Assembly (NCBI GenBank): GCA_900315545.1
Contig: OMZM01000002.1
Location: forward strand, 124,001 to 188,000
From: an uncultured Prevotella sp.
GTDB lineage: Bacteria; Bacteroidota; Bacteroidia; Bacteroidales; Bacteroidaceae
Reading direction: 5' to 3'
DNA length: 64,000 bases
A program made the translations under genes and the position numbers. The first letter of the stretch is position 1; every line of letters starts with the position of its first letter. Below the pieces are notes generated by a model. The model ran no database searches and had not been told where the DNA came from. It saw nothing but the letters and a program-made list of their open reading frames with translations. This document shows positions 8,083 to 17,747 of this stretch, in pieces.

Positions 8083-10047
8083 ATGATAAGAAAGCTCGTA
8101 TCCTTTATATGTGCATTGCTACCGTTAACAATATATGCCCAGTTCAATGTAGAACATCTTGTTGCTAACGGTCGCAATGCTCTTTTTTTTGAAGACTATG
8201 TGCTTTCAATACAATACTTCAACCGAGTAATTACTTATAAGCCATTCCTTTACGAAGCGTGGTACTATCGCGGAATGGCAAAATTTTATCTCGACGACTA
8301 CAGCAGTGCAGAGAACGACTGCACTGAGGCGATAAGGCGAAATCCATATATTGCAGACATCTATGAGCTTCGTGGACTGTGCCGCATCAGACAGGAGAAA
8401 TTCCAGGAAGCCATAGGCGACTACGACAAGGCTATAGAATATAATCCCGACGGCAAGAATTATTGGTTCAACAGGGCATTGTGCCGCATCAGTCTGAAAG
8501 ACTACGGACAGGCACATCAGGATCTCGATTCCATCGTAAGACGTTGGAATAATTTTGCGCGTGCTTATGCCGTGCAGGCAGAAGTCTATATGCAGGAGAA
8601 AGATACAACGTCGGCAATAGCATGGCTTGACAAGTCTTTGGAGTGCGATGCCTATGATGTAGACTCGTGGATGGCACGCGCACAGATAAGTATGGCGCGC
8701 CAACAGTGGGGCAGCGCAGAACAGCAGTTGTCAAAAGCAATACATCTGCGACCAAACATTCCCGCAAACTATGTCAACCGAGCCTTAGCGCGACTGAGGA
8801 CAAACAACCTGCGCGGAGCAATGGCTGACTATGATGCGGCAATAGAATTCGACCCCGACAATTTCCTCGCACACTATAATCGTGGACTGTTGCGAATACA
8901 GGTGGGCGACGACAACAGGGCAATCGACGATTTCAACTATATCATAAAGAATGAGCCAGACAATCTCATGGCAATATACAACCGTGCCATGCTGTATCAG
9001 CGTACAGGGCAGTTGAGGATGGCAATAAGCGACTATTCCAAGATAATAAGGCAGTATCCTAATTTCTGGAACGGTCTGTACAACCGCTCGGAGTGTTATC
9101 GTAAGCTCGGCATGCACAGGCAGGCAGATGCTGACGTGGCACGCATAGTAAAGGCGCAGATGGACAAACATGTCGGCATACAGCCGCGCTGGAGCAAGGC
9201 TATGCTTGCCGAGACAAGGAAGAAAAGCGAGATAGATTTCTCAAAGTACAACCGTATTGTCATGCCTGACGAGCAGCAGATAAACCACGAATATGAGAGC
9301 TCATATCGCGGCAAGGTGCAAAACCGAATAGTAATGGATGAGCCTATGCCAATGTTCCATGTGTCGTTGTTGCCGTACACCAATTCCGTTGCAAGTGAAG
9401 CAATATTCAACGAAGATGTGGAAACCATCAATGCTATGAACATTGCTACGCGCAAACTGAACGTAACGTGCAACCCTCAGGCACTGACGGCAAGCGAGTC
9501 GAAGCAGACACTCGACTATATAGACAGCCTTGCGTTTGCCATAAACAACTCGTTCCAACAAGATGAAACATTTGCCCTGCTTTTCTCTCGTGCAGTAAGC
9601 AATACCGTAGCGCAAGACCTGAATAACGCTATAATAGACCTTACTACCTGTCTCAATATCGACAGCCTGTCGATGCTTGTCTACTGGCAGCGTGCCGTGT
9701 GCTTCTTCATGCAGAGTCAGATAGACATGTCGCAGGGGGACAACAGCCGTTTCAAGATAAATCAGGCTCTCTACGACATTGAGCAGGCTATAAAGCTGTC
9801 GCCTGCGAACGCGCTGCTATACTACAATAAGGCAAACATATTGTTCCAACAGCGCAAATATACTGAAGCCATCAGTGAGTACGGCAGGGCTCTGTCGCTC
9901 AACTCCAATCTGGCTGAAGCATACTACAACAGAGGACTGGCACACATGCGAATAACCCATCGCAACGAAGCCATTGCCGATTTGAGCAAGGCAGGCGAGT
10001 TGGGACTCTATTCGGCATACAGCGTGATGAAGCGAATAGGCATGTAG
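8083..10047 (+). CDS. Tetratricopeptide repeat protein, secreted
   Basis: The 654-residue protein begins with a signal peptide (MIRKLVSFICALLPLTIYAQ), so it acts in the periplasm or outer membrane. Two blocks of TPR repeats follow, about residues 25-330 and 480-650, visible as recurring units such as YYRGMAKFYLDDYSSAENDC, YELRGLCRIRQEKFQEAIGD and YYNRGLAHM. Between them is a non-TPR linker (about 340-470). TPR arrays bind proteins; a scaffold role is likely but the partner cannot be read from the sequence. It is cotranscribed with def, and Bacteroidales genomes often place a TPR gene between def and thrS. Confidence 0.85.
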   Translation: MIRKLVSFICALLPLTIYAQFNVEHLVANGRNALFFEDYVLSIQYFNRVITYKPFLYEAWYYRGMAKFYLDDYSSAENDCTEAIRRNPYIADIYELRGLCRIRQEKFQEAIGDYDKAIEYNPDGKNYWFNRALCRISLKDYGQAHQDLDSIVRRWNNFARAYAVQAEVYMQEKDTTSAIAWLDKSLECDAYDVDSWMARAQISMARQQWGSAEQQLSKAIHLRPNIPANYVNRALARLRTNNLRGAMADYDAAIEFDPDNFLAHYNRGLLRIQVGDDNRAIDDFNYIIKNEPDNLMAIYNRAMLYQRTGQLRMAISDYSKIIRQYPNFWNGLYNRSECYRKLGMHRQADADVARIVKAQMDKHVGIQPRWSKAMLAETRKKSEIDFSKYNRIVMPDEQQINHEYESSYRGKVQNRIVMDEPMPMFHVSLLPYTNSVASEAIFNEDVETINAMNIATRKLNVTCNPQALTASESKQTLDYIDSLAFAINNSFQQDETFALLFSRAVSNTVAQDLNNAIIDLTTCLNIDSLSMLVYWQRAVCFFMQSQIDMSQGDNSRFKINQALYDIEQAIKLSPANALLYYNKANILFQQRKYTEAISEYGRALSLNSNLAEAYYNRGLAHMRITHRNEAIADLSKAGELGLYSAYSVMKRIGM

Positions 10048-10148
10048 CGACAAGGTCCCATACCGTCTCCATACCTTATATATTAATGTTCGGCAAACGC
10101 ACAGATGCAAATATCGAAGTTGCAGCAGTACAAATTGTAAACATAAGT

Positions 10149-10179
10149 TTTGTTATTTCTGGGAAACTTTGTACCTTTG
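10149..10179 (+). promoter_or_regulatory. Promoter for thrS
   Basis: A TTTG -33 box (10149-10152) and a TACCTTTG -7 box (10172-10179) are separated by 19 bases, a textbook Bacteroidetes promoter about 30 bases before the thrS ATG. Confidence 0.85.
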
Positions 10180-10210
10180 CAGACATTAATTTATAAAAAC
10201 TAAGTTGTAT

Positions 10211-12175
10211 ATGGTTAAAATAACATTCCCAGACGGCACTGTTCGTGAGTATGAACAGGGCGTTACTGGTCTTCAAATCGCCGAGAGTATCTCGCCGGCT
10301 CTCGTCCGCAACGTTGTATCTTGCGGTGTAAATGGTGAAACAGTGGAGCTCAACCGTCCTATCAACGAGGACGCTACGATAGCTCTCTACAAGTTTGAGG
10401 ATGAAGAAGGCAAGCATACTTTCTGGCACACGTCGGCTCACTTGCTGGCTGAGGCGCTGCAAGAACTCTATCCGGGCATACAGTTCGGATTCGGACCTGC
10501 CGTAGAAAACGGTTTCTTCTACGACGTTATGCCGAAGGAAGGCACTGTCATCAGCGAAGCCGACTTCCCGAAGATAGAAGCAAAGATGATGGAGTTGGCA
10601 AAGAAGGACGAGCCTGTCGTTCGTCGCGAGGTGTCGAAAGCCGATGCCCTGAAAGAGTTTGCCGACGACGGACAGACATACAAATGCGAACATATAGACT
10701 TAGACCTTGAGGACGGTACTATCTCTACCTATACGCAGGGTGCTTTCACTGACCTTTGCCGTGGTCCGCACCTCATGTCGACAGGACTGATAAAGGCTGT
10801 CAAGATAACCAATGCTGCCGGTGCATTCTGGCGTGGCGATGCTGAGCGCGAGCAGATGACGCGCATCTACGGCATATCGTTCCCGAAGAAGAAGATGCTC
10901 GACGAGTATCTCGTCATGCTCGAGGAAGCCAAGAAACGCGACCACCGCAAGATTGGCAAGGAGATGGAGCTCTTCATGTTCTCAGAGCGTGTGGGCAAGG
11001 GTCTGCCTATATGGCTGCCGAAGGGCACTGAACTGCGTCTGCGATTGCAGGACATGCTGCGCAAGATACAGAAGAATTTTGGCTATCAGGAAGTTATCAC
11101 TCCGCATATAGGTGGCAAGAACCTGTATGTAACGAGCGGACACTACGCTCACTACAGCAAGGATGCTTTCCGACCGATAACCACTCCGGAAGAGGGCGAG
11201 GAGTATATGCTCAAGCCAATGAACTGCCCTCACCACTGCGAGGTGTTTGCCCACAAGCCACGTTCATACAAGGACCTGCCACTGCGCATTGCTGAGTTTG
11301 GAACGGTCTACAGGTATGAGAAGAGCGGAGAGCTGCACGGACTGACACGCGTACGCTCGTTCACTCAGGACGACGCGCACATCTTCTGCCGTCCAGACCA
11401 GGTGAAGGGTGAGTTCCTGAGGGTTATGGACATCATCCAGGCAGTGTTCTCTATCTTCAAGTTCGAGAACGTAGAGGCACAGATTTCGCTGCGCGATCCG
11501 AAAGACAAGGTTAAATATATCGGTTCAGACGAAGTGTGGGCAGAGAGCGAGCAGGCTATCATCGACGCATGCAAGGAGAAAGGTCTCGATGCTAAGGTAG
11601 AATACGGAGAGGCAGCCTTCTACGGTCCGAAGCTCGACTTCATGGTTAAGGACGCAATCGGCAGACGCTGGCAGCTCGGAACAATACAGGTAGACTACAA
11701 CCTGCCGCAGCGTTTCCACCTCGAATATACAGCCGAAGACAACTCAAAGCAGACACCGGTCATGGTACACCGAGCACCGTTTGGCTCTATGGAACGCTTC
11801 ACTGCGGTGCTCATAGAGCATACGGCAGGACACTTCCCACTTTGGCTCACGCCAGACCAGGTAGCCATTCTGCCTATCTCGGAGAAGTTTAACGACTACG
11901 CACGCAGCGTGGCAAAATATTTCGACCAGCAGGGTGTGCGTGCAAACGTAGACGACCGCAACGAAAAGATTGGCAGAAAGATTCGCGACAACGAGCTGAA
12001 ACGCGTGCCTTACATGGTCATTGTCGGCGAGAAAGAGGCAGCCGAAGGACTCGTGTCCATGCGCAAGCAGGGTGGAGGAGAGCAGGCTACCATGACGAAG
12101 GAAGACTTTGCTAAGCGCATCAACGACGAAGTGGCTGAAATGCTGAAGGCAACGAGCATTACGCCTAACGAATAA
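10211..12175 (+). CDS. thrS: Threonyl-tRNA synthetase
   Basis: This 654-residue class II synthetase charges tRNA-Thr. Domains in order: TGS (residues 1-60, [20 protein letters not shown]), editing domain with [11 protein letters not shown] and the downstream metal-site motif, catalytic core with NCPHHCEVF (zinc ligands) and the motif 2 region [20 protein letters not shown], motif 3 APFGSMERF, and an anticodon-binding domain at the C-terminus. I chose the ATG at 10211; the TTG six bases earlier adds only two residues and is closer to the promoter. In many bacteria thrS directly precedes infC. Here the order is kept, but a terminator and repeat copy B separate them. Confidence 0.98.
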   Translation: MVKITFPDGTVREYEQGVTGLQIAESISPALVRNVVSCGVNGETVELNRPINEDATIALYKFEDEEGKHTFWHTSAHLLAEALQELYPGIQFGFGPAVENGFFYDVMPKEGTVISEADFPKIEAKMMELAKKDEPVVRREVSKADALKEFADDGQTYKCEHIDLDLEDGTISTYTQGAFTDLCRGPHLMSTGLIKAVKITNAAGAFWRGDAEREQMTRIYGISFPKKKMLDEYLVMLEEAKKRDHRKIGKEMELFMFSERVGKGLPIWLPKGTELRLRLQDMLRKIQKNFGYQEVITPHIGGKNLYVTSGHYAHYSKDAFRPITTPEEGEEYMLKPMNCPHHCEVFAHKPRSYKDLPLRIAEFGTVYRYEKSGELHGLTRVRSFTQDDAHIFCRPDQVKGEFLRVMDIIQAVFSIFKFENVEAQISLRDPKDKVKYIGSDEVWAESEQAIIDACKEKGLDAKVEYGEAAFYGPKLDFMVKDAIGRRWQLGTIQVDYNLPQRFHLEYTAEDNSKQTPVMVHRAPFGSMERFTAVLIEHTAGHFPLWLTPDQVAILPISEKFNDYARSVAKYFDQQGVRANVDDRNEKIGRKIRDNELKRVPYMVIVGEKEAAEGLVSMRKQGGGEQATMTKEDFAKRINDEVAEMLKATSITPNE

Positions 12176-12226
12176 AGACGCTGCAGCAACGCAATACAGG
12201 CAGACGAAAGGTCAGCCGCAGAAATT

Positions 12227-12262
12227 ATCCCCGAAGGCAAATCATCGTCTTCGGGGATTTTT
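12227..12262 (+). terminator. Rho-independent terminator of thrS
   Basis: A 10-bp stem (12227-12236 with 12249-12258, core TCCCCGAAG/CTTCGGGGA) is followed directly by five T residues. Confidence 0.9.
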
Positions 12263-12291
12263 CATGCTTATTTTTGCTGATTTTCGACTCA

Positions 12292-12719
12292 CAGCAAAAA
12301 GTGTGCCAAACTTACCAAGATTTTCTTTCTACCCCGAAAAATATGAAAAATTTTGACACGGGAAAACTCTCCAAATAGATGCGGAACAGCCTACGAAATT
12401 GCCAAAATATGCAAAATTCGTCATAAGATATGCGTGTTAAAAATGTCAAAGAGTATGTTTGAGGCAGGAAACTGCACGTTCTCGCACGATTACGGGTTGG
12501 CTGTCATATCGTTACAGATGGCTTGTAACAGTGTAACGGAGTATCTGTAAGAGGATTACAAGACGCTTGTAAAAATCCTGTAATCCATATTTGAAAGTCA
12601 AAGCGCTAACAGTCAGCAAATTAGTCGATAACTCAAAATACTCGCGTATTTGCCGAAAAATATTTCGGAACGACTTTCGCGGGCATTCTTGCGACAGTAA
12701 AAACAGTAAAATTGGTTAA
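12292..12719 (-). repeat. Interspersed 450-bp element, copy B (variant array)
   Basis: This is the element read in the opposite direction to copy A. Both flanks match the family (CAGCAAAAAGTGTGCCAAAC at one end, GCGACAGTAAAAACAG near the other). Its array begins with the family unit TCAAAGAGTATGTTTGA at 12446, but later units in the same 22-bp phase use a different palindrome: TTACAGATGGCTTGTAA (12512), TAACGGAGTATCTGTAA (12534) and TTACAAGACGCTTGTAA (12556). Units at 12468, 12490 and 12578 are degenerate. The copy sits between the thrS terminator and the infC promoter, splitting a gene pair usually adjacent in bacteria. Confidence 0.85.
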
Positions 12720-12787
12720 ATATTTAATACAAACCCGAATATTATGCACTAATAATGAAATAAAAACGAAAAAAACATCGAATAATT

Positions 12788-12817
12788 TTTGCCAATCAAT
12801 TAATATTCGTAACTTTG
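12788..12817 (+). promoter_or_regulatory. Promoter for infC-rpmI-rplT
   Basis: A TTTG -33 box (12788-12791) and a TAACTTTG -7 box (12810-12817) are 18 bases apart, about 65 bases before the infC start. This gives the ribosomal genes a promoter independent of thrS. Confidence 0.8.
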
Positions 12818-12883
12818 CAGCCGCTTAATAAGTAACTATATAACAGGAAGTTCCAATATATAAATAAGCATCTGAAATAATTG

Positions 12884-13600
12884 ATGAGAATTAAAAACGA
12901 CAAACAGAATCAACAACAGTATCGCATAAACGAACAGATTCGTGCACGCGAAGTAAGAATAGTTGGCGACGGCTCAATGGTTGTCCCAATCCAGCAAGCC
13001 ATAGACATGGCGCATGAACAGGGCGTAGACCTTGTAGAGATTTCGCCTAATGCGCAGCCGCCTGTATGTCGACTCATCGACTATAGCAAGTTCCTTTACC
13101 AGCAGAAGAAGCGCGCAAAGGAAATGAAAGCCAAGCAAGTGAAAGTGGAAGTGAAGGAAATACGATTCGGACCACAGACAGGCGAGAACGACTACAACTT
13201 CAAGCTGAAGCATGCAAAGGAATTTCTCGAGGAAGGCAACAAGGTGCGCGCTTTCGTGTTCTTTCGCGGACGAAGCATATTGTTCAAGGAGCAGGGCGAA
13301 GTACTGCTGCTGCGTTTTGCCAACGACCTTGAGGAATACGGCAAAGTGGAGCAACTTCCGCAGCTGGAAGGAAAGAAAATGGCAATATTCATAGCCCCGA
13401 AAAAAGCCGGCGTGGCAAAGAAAAGCCAGCAGAAAATGGACCGCGAACGCAGGGAAGCAGAGGCTAAGGAAGCCATGAAAGGCAATACGGCAAAAGCCGA
13501 AACAGCAGGCTCTGACGACGAAATGCCGTCGAACGGAGGACTGTTTGCCAACGCAAAAATCAGCGACGAAGCACTAAAGAAGCTGACAAGCGAGGAATAG
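12884..13600 (+). CDS. infC: Translation initiation factor IF-3
   Basis: IF-3 binds the 30S subunit and checks start-codon pairing. The N-terminal domain is recognised by [17 protein letters not shown] and [17 protein letters not shown], the C-terminal domain by [20 protein letters not shown] and [10 protein letters not shown]. The 238-residue protein is longer than E. coli IF-3 (180) because of a charged, low-complexity C-terminal tail (about residues 170-238, with [19 protein letters not shown]). I used the ATG at 12884; a TTG directly before it (12881) would add one residue. It leads the classical infC-rpmI-rplT order. Confidence 0.97.
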   Translation: MRIKNDKQNQQQYRINEQIRAREVRIVGDGSMVVPIQQAIDMAHEQGVDLVEISPNAQPPVCRLIDYSKFLYQQKKRAKEMKAKQVKVEVKEIRFGPQTGENDYNFKLKHAKEFLEEGNKVRAFVFFRGRSILFKEQGEVLLLRFANDLEEYGKVEQLPQLEGKKMAIFIAPKKAGVAKKSQQKMDRERREAEAKEAMKGNTAKAETAGSDDEMPSNGGLFANAKISDEALKKLTSEE

Positions 13601-13688
13601 GAAACCGCAAATAGCATAGATAAACAAGGTGCGTAACGCCGGGTATATGCGTTGCCGCCGCTAATAATAATTTAAAAAACAAAAAACA

Positions 13689-13886
13689 ATGCCAAAACAA
13701 AAAACAAATTCTGGTGCAAAGAAGAGATTTCGTTTCACCGGTACAGGAAAGATTAAGCGTAAGCATGCTTTTCACAGTCACATCTTGACTAAGAAAACAA
13801 AGAAGCAAAAGCGTAACTTGTGTCACACAACTATCGTTGACCCAACAAATGTAAAGCAAGTTCGCGACTTGCTCAATCTACGTTAA
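13689..13886 (+). CDS. rpmI: 50S ribosomal protein L35
   Basis: This small, very basic 65-residue protein of the large ribosomal subunit begins [20 protein letters not shown] and contains [20 protein letters not shown], the conserved L35 core. It sits between infC and rplT as in most bacteria, so it belongs to one translation-gene transcript. Confidence 0.97.
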   Translation: MPKQKTNSGAKKRFRFTGTGKIKRKHAFHSHILTKKTKKQKRNLCHTTIVDPTNVKQVRDLLNLR

Positions 13887-13919
13887 ACTTAAGTCAAACA
13901 ATTAAACAAGAAAAGAACT

Positions 13920-14264
13920 ATGCCAAGATCAGTCAATCATGTTGCTTCAAGAGCAAAGAGAAAGAGAATATTGAAGCTTACCAGAGGTTACTTTGGAGCT
14001 CGTAAAAATGTATGGACAGTCGCTAAAAACACTTGGGAGAAAGGTTTGACTTATGCTTACCGCGACCGCCGCAACAAGAAACGTACATTCCGCGCATTGT
14101 GGATACAGCGTATCAACGCTGCCGCTCGCCTCGAAGGCATGAGCTATTCACAGTTGATGGGAGCATTGCACAAGGCAGGTATCGAAATCAACCGTAAGGT
14201 TCTCGCTGACCTCGCAATGAACAACCCACAGGCTTTCAAAGCCATCGTTGACCGCGTGAAGTAA
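13920..14264 (+). CDS. rplT: 50S ribosomal protein L20
   Basis: The 114-residue protein binds 23S rRNA early in 50S assembly. It begins [20 protein letters not shown] and contains the conserved [17 protein letters not shown] and [16 protein letters not shown]. It is the last gene of the infC-rpmI-rplT unit and is followed by a strong terminator. In some bacteria L20 represses this operon through an mRNA leader; I see no convincing equivalent structure upstream of infC. Confidence 0.98.
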   Translation: MPRSVNHVASRAKRKRILKLTRGYFGARKNVWTVAKNTWEKGLTYAYRDRRNKKRTFRALWIQRINAAARLEGMSYSQLMGALHKAGIEINRKVLADLAMNNPQAFKAIVDRVK

Positions 14265-14294
14265 GCAGATACAGCGCAATTACAACAAACATAT

Positions 14295-14335
14295 AATCCT
14301 CATCGTTAGAAATAATGATGAGGATTGTTGTTTTC
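14295..14335 (+). terminator. Terminator after rplT
   Basis: A 10-bp stem AATCCTCATC/GATGAGGATT (14295-14304 with 14317-14326), extendable by wobble pairs in the loop, is followed by a T-rich tract (GTTGTTTTC). Confidence 0.85.
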
Positions 14336-14349
14336 TGATGCCTTCCGGC

Positions 14350-14763
14350 TTACCGGCTAATGTCGGCAGCAGTAAGAGTAGTCTCATACAAGACCTGCTG
14401 CGGATTGCTGCCGGAATGATAGGTAAGCTTGAAATTCATGCCGGCTTCGACATACATCTTTATGCTTGCTGACGACTTGAACTCCCTAACCAGAGCCTCG
14501 CGCAACGCCGCCTCATTGTTTCTTATGGCATCGGCATTGTCGGCGTCGTTGAACAGAGTGCGATAGTAGTGTATCGTATGCGTAGACTCTTCATAGACAA
14601 GGCTGTCAATACGCGTGTTGTTGACAATGGGCGTGGGGCAGTTCTTGCGCGTAAACTCCTTTGCCTCGCGTGCCGCTCTCTCGTCGACACTCTCCTGGCA
14701 GGCAGCAAGGGCAACCACCGAGATTGCCATAATTGCCATGATTGATTTTATTTTCATATACAT
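14350..14763 (-). CDS. Hypothetical lipoprotein
   Basis: This 137-residue protein has a lipoprotein signal peptide (KSIMAIMAISVVALAAC, lipobox ALAAC), so it is anchored in a membrane. The mature part is mixed alpha/beta, with ERAAREAKEFTRKNCPTPI near the start, a region suggesting alternating strands (VYEESTHTIHYYRTLF) and a hydrophobic strand-rich end. I do not recognise a domain. The ATG at 14763 has an AGGA-like site five bases upstream; the ATG at 14757 is nearly as good. It is monocistronic, converging with rplT. Confidence 0.75.
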   Translation of the reverse strand: MYMKIKSIMAIMAISVVALAACQESVDERAAREAKEFTRKNCPTPIVNNTRIDSLVYEESTHTIHYYRTLFNDADNADAIRNNEAALREALVREFKSSASIKMYVEAGMNFKLTYHSGSNPQQVLYETTLTAADISR

Positions 14764-14785
14764 CAATTCCTGAATTATTCCATTG

Positions 14786-14793
14786 CAAAAATA
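14786..14793 (-). promoter_or_regulatory. -7 box for the hypothetical lipoprotein
   Basis: On the minus strand TATTTTTG fits the TAnnTTTG consensus, about 22 bases before the start codon. Confidence 0.6.
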
Positions 14794-14900
14794 CAAAAAA
14801 AACAACTAATATTGCCATTGAGTTATAAAAGTACACTTAAAAAAGTGTTAAAACAATATCGTGAAGTATAAGTATTTACAATTATGTATATATTTTTTTG

Positions 14901-14908
14901 TAATTTTG
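14901..14908 (+). promoter_or_regulatory. -7 box for lepA
   Basis: TAATTTTG fits the consensus and is followed by GCAG, as in several other promoters here. It lies 23 bases before the lepA ATG. Confidence 0.7.
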
Positions 14909-14931
14909 CAGAAAATATGTAGTTTTAGACG

Positions 14932-16713
14932 ATGAATAACATAAGAAACTTCTGCATAATAGCACATATAGATCATGGCAAGTCTACCATTGCCGACCGC
15001 CTTCTGGAATATACAAACACTATCCAGATTACAGAAGGACAGATGCTCGACGACATGGATCTGGAGCGCGAGCGTGGCATAACAATCAAGAGCCACGCCA
15101 TACAGATGGAGTATAAATACAACAACGAAAAGTATATACTCAATCTGATAGATACTCCGGGACATGTGGATTTTTCTTATGAAGTGTCGCGAAGCATTGC
15201 AGCCTGCGAAGGAGCAATACTCGTTGTAGATGCCACTCAGGGGGTACAGGCACAGACAATATCTAATCTCTACATGGCGATAGACCAGAACCTTGAGATT
15301 ATACCTGTCATAAACAAAATCGACATGCCAAGCGCAATGCCCGACGAAGTGGAAGACGAAATAATAGACCTGATAGGCTGTGAACGCAGCGACATACTGC
15401 GTGCATCGGGAAAGACAGGCGAGGGAATACCGGAAATACTCGAAGCCGTAGTAAAGCGCATACCGTGTCCGGTTGGCGATCCAAAAGCACCGTTGCAAGC
15501 ACTGATATTTGACTCCGTGTTCAATTCTTTTAGAGGAATCATTGCCTATTTCAAGATAGAGAACGGATGCATCAGAAAGGGCGACAAAGTAAAGTTCTTC
15601 AACACAGGCATGGAATATGACGCTGACGAAGTTGGCGTGCTGAAAATGGACATGCTGCCCAGAAACGAACTGTCAACGGGCGAAGTTGGATACATCATAA
15701 GTGGCATAAAAGATGCTAAGGAGGTTAAGGTCGGCGACACGATAACACACATTTCAAGACCGTGCGACAATGCTATTGCAGGATTTGAAGAAGTGAAGCC
15801 GATGGTCTTTGCAGGTGTCTACCCAATAGACCCTAATGACTACGAAAACCTGCGTGCATCACTCGAGAAACTGCAGCTTAACGATGCCTCACTGACATTC
15901 ATGCCAGAGTCGTCGGTAGCACTTGGGTTTGGTTTCCGATGCGGATTCTTGGGGCTGCTGCACATGGAAATTGTGCAGGAAAGACTCGACAGGGAATTCA
16001 ACATGGATGTGATAACGACCGTTCCAAACGTATCGTACATGGTTTATGACAAGCAGGGAGGCGAGAAGGAAGTGCACAACCCGTCAGGGCTGCCAGACCA
16101 GACTATGATAGACCATATAGAGGAACCATACATCAAGGCATCTATCATCACATCTACAAACTTTATAGGTCCGATTATGAAACTGTGCCTCGACAAGCGC
16201 GGGGAACTGATAAACCAAGAATATGTTAGCGGCAATCGTGTCGAACTTCATTTCTATCTGCCACTCGGAGAGATAGTTATCGACTTCTACGATAAACTGA
16301 AAAGCATATCAAAGGGATATGCATCGTTCGACTACCATATCAGTGGCTACCGTCCGTCGCGGCTTGCCAAGCTCGATATACTGCTCAACGGAGAACCCGT
16401 AGATGCACTGTCAACGCTTACACATCAGGATAATGCCGTAGGTTTCGGTCGCCGTATGTGTGAAAAACTGAAGGAGTTGATTCCGCGTCAGCAGTTCGAC
16501 ATAGCCATACAGGCAGCTATAGGTGCAAAGATTATCGCACGCGAAACGATAAAATGTGTAAGAAAAGACGTAACGGCAAAATGCTATGGCGGCGACGTAA
16601 GCCGAAAGCGAAAGCTGCTTGAAAAACAGAAGAAAGGAAAGAAGAGAATGAAGCAGATTGGCAATGTAGAAGTGCCGCAAAAAGCTTTCCTTGCTGTGCT
16701 GAAACTAGACTAA
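14932..16713 (+). CDS. lepA: Elongation factor 4 (LepA)
   Basis: EF4/LepA is a ribosome-associated GTPase that affects initiation or back-translocation under stress. The G domain shows AHIDHGKST (residues 11-19), the switch region [19 protein letters not shown] and NKIDMPSA. The LepA-specific C-terminal region contains [20 protein letters not shown], which separates it from EF-G and BipA. The 593-residue length is normal. A Crp-type regulator gene follows after 28 bases and may be cotranscribed. Confidence 0.98.
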   Translation: MNNIRNFCIIAHIDHGKSTIADRLLEYTNTIQITEGQMLDDMDLERERGITIKSHAIQMEYKYNNEKYILNLIDTPGHVDFSYEVSRSIAACEGAILVVDATQGVQAQTISNLYMAIDQNLEIIPVINKIDMPSAMPDEVEDEIIDLIGCERSDILRASGKTGEGIPEILEAVVKRIPCPVGDPKAPLQALIFDSVFNSFRGIIAYFKIENGCIRKGDKVKFFNTGMEYDADEVGVLKMDMLPRNELSTGEVGYIISGIKDAKEVKVGDTITHISRPCDNAIAGFEEVKPMVFAGVYPIDPNDYENLRASLEKLQLNDASLTFMPESSVALGFGFRCGFLGLLHMEIVQERLDREFNMDVITTVPNVSYMVYDKQGGEKEVHNPSGLPDQTMIDHIEEPYIKASIITSTNFIGPIMKLCLDKRGELINQEYVSGNRVELHFYLPLGEIVIDFYDKLKSISKGYASFDYHISGYRPSRLAKLDILLNGEPVDALSTLTHQDNAVGFGRRMCEKLKELIPRQQFDIAIQAAIGAKIIARETIKCVRKDVTAKCYGGDVSRKRKLLEKQKKGKKRMKQIGNVEVPQKAFLAVLKLD

Positions 16714-16741
16714 GACCATATAAAAACAAACACAAAAACTT

Positions 16742-17347
16742 ATGATAAAAGATGGACAAATAACAAAGAGAGACATTGCGCGCGAATTGGCACGCAAGTA
16801 TGTACGGCTGACTTCTGAAGAATTGGATATTCTCGAAGAACTGCTGGAACAGCGTAAATATGCTAAGGGAGAACTGATACTGAAAGAAGGAGAAGTGTGT
16901 GAACACATATACCACATTCACAAGGGATTGGTGCGACAGTTCTATTACAAGAACGGACGCGAGCTGACGGAGCACCTTGCAGTAGACAACAGTATTGTAA
17001 TGTGCATTGAAAGCTTGTTTGGTGAAGAGCCAACGTATTTGCAGATGCAGGCACTTGAGCCTACGATTGTTTTCCTGTTGCCTAAAAAACGACTCGAAGA
17101 GGCATCCGTGAAAAATGTAAACATACACATCCTTTATAGAAAGATACTCGAAGAGTCGCTGATAATATCACAGGTGAAGGCCGACATGTTGCGCTTCGAG
17201 ACAGCACAGGACAAGTATCTGAAGTTCTGCAACTTGCATCCGCAGGTGGTACTGCGCTCTCCTCTGATTTACGTTGCCAACTATCTGCAGATGACACCCG
17301 AAACATTGAGTCGTGTCAGGGCTGCAGCACTGCACATCGAAAAGTAA
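16742..17347 (+). CDS. Crp/Fnr family transcriptional regulator
   Basis: The 201-residue protein has an N-terminal cyclic-nucleotide-binding-like beta-barrel (KGELILKEGEVCEHIYHIHK and YYKNGRELTEHLAV) followed by a long helix and a C-terminal helix-turn-helix (IYVANYLQMTPETLSRVR). It lacks the glycine-glutamate-arginine phosphate-binding cassette of true cAMP receptors, as is common in Bacteroidetes members, so the ligand is unknown. No Fnr-type cysteine cluster is seen. It follows lepA by 28 bases; its targets cannot be deduced. Confidence 0.85.
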   Translation: MIKDGQITKRDIARELARKYVRLTSEELDILEELLEQRKYAKGELILKEGEVCEHIYHIHKGLVRQFYYKNGRELTEHLAVDNSIVMCIESLFGEEPTYLQMQALEPTIVFLLPKKRLEEASVKNVNIHILYRKILEESLIISQVKADMLRFETAQDKYLKFCNLHPQVVLRSPLIYVANYLQMTPETLSRVRAAALHIEK

Positions 17348-17747
17348 TCTGTAAGATTGCATAGCCTTTTCGAGTCGTATGTCTTGAAGTAATGATTCTT
17401 GCGCAAGTATCATTCTATTACGGCACTAACAAGTACAAGCAGATTTGCTTGACAGTTTGCTACCGTGCAGAATTTCATACTTAAAAAACGACTAAAGGCA
17501 TGCTCTTGGCGTTATTAGAGTATACTTCTTGCCTTCAGATTGGTACATCTGACGTGCATAAACATATTGAAGTCAAAGTTGATGATATGATGTGCAAGAT
17601 TACGTTCACATTCATCGCGACAGTCTTCAAATTCCTTTCTTTTGTGTCAGACTATTATATAATAAGACGCAGAACTGCTGCTGCGAAAAACTAATCCACA
17701 GTTTGGGGAATATAAATATAATATGTATATACCTTATTAATATATTA
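17348..17747. other. 400-base gap between convergent genes; imperfect palindrome, no convincing gene
   Basis: The gap lies between the ends of the Crp-like gene and tex. It holds an imperfect palindrome at 17389-17423 centred on the perfect CTTGCGCAAG (17398-17407), flanked by AATGAT/ATCATT and GTAAT/ATTAC, with no T-run. A 64-codon open frame (17500-17694) has no recognisable domain and atypical composition, so I do not call it. The remainder is AT-rich without further structure I can support. Confidence 0.5.

Noticed and set aside
12353-12550. Small open frame inside repeat copy B
   Set aside because: It is not conserved in the other four copies and overlaps the palindrome array.
12823-12883. 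L20-type leader riboregulator upstream of infC
   Set aside because: The space is short and shows no rRNA-mimic pseudoknot or terminator hairpin that I can support.
17500-17694. 64-codon open frame between the Crp-like gene and tex
   Set aside because: No domain, no promoter, and composition unlike neighbouring genes.
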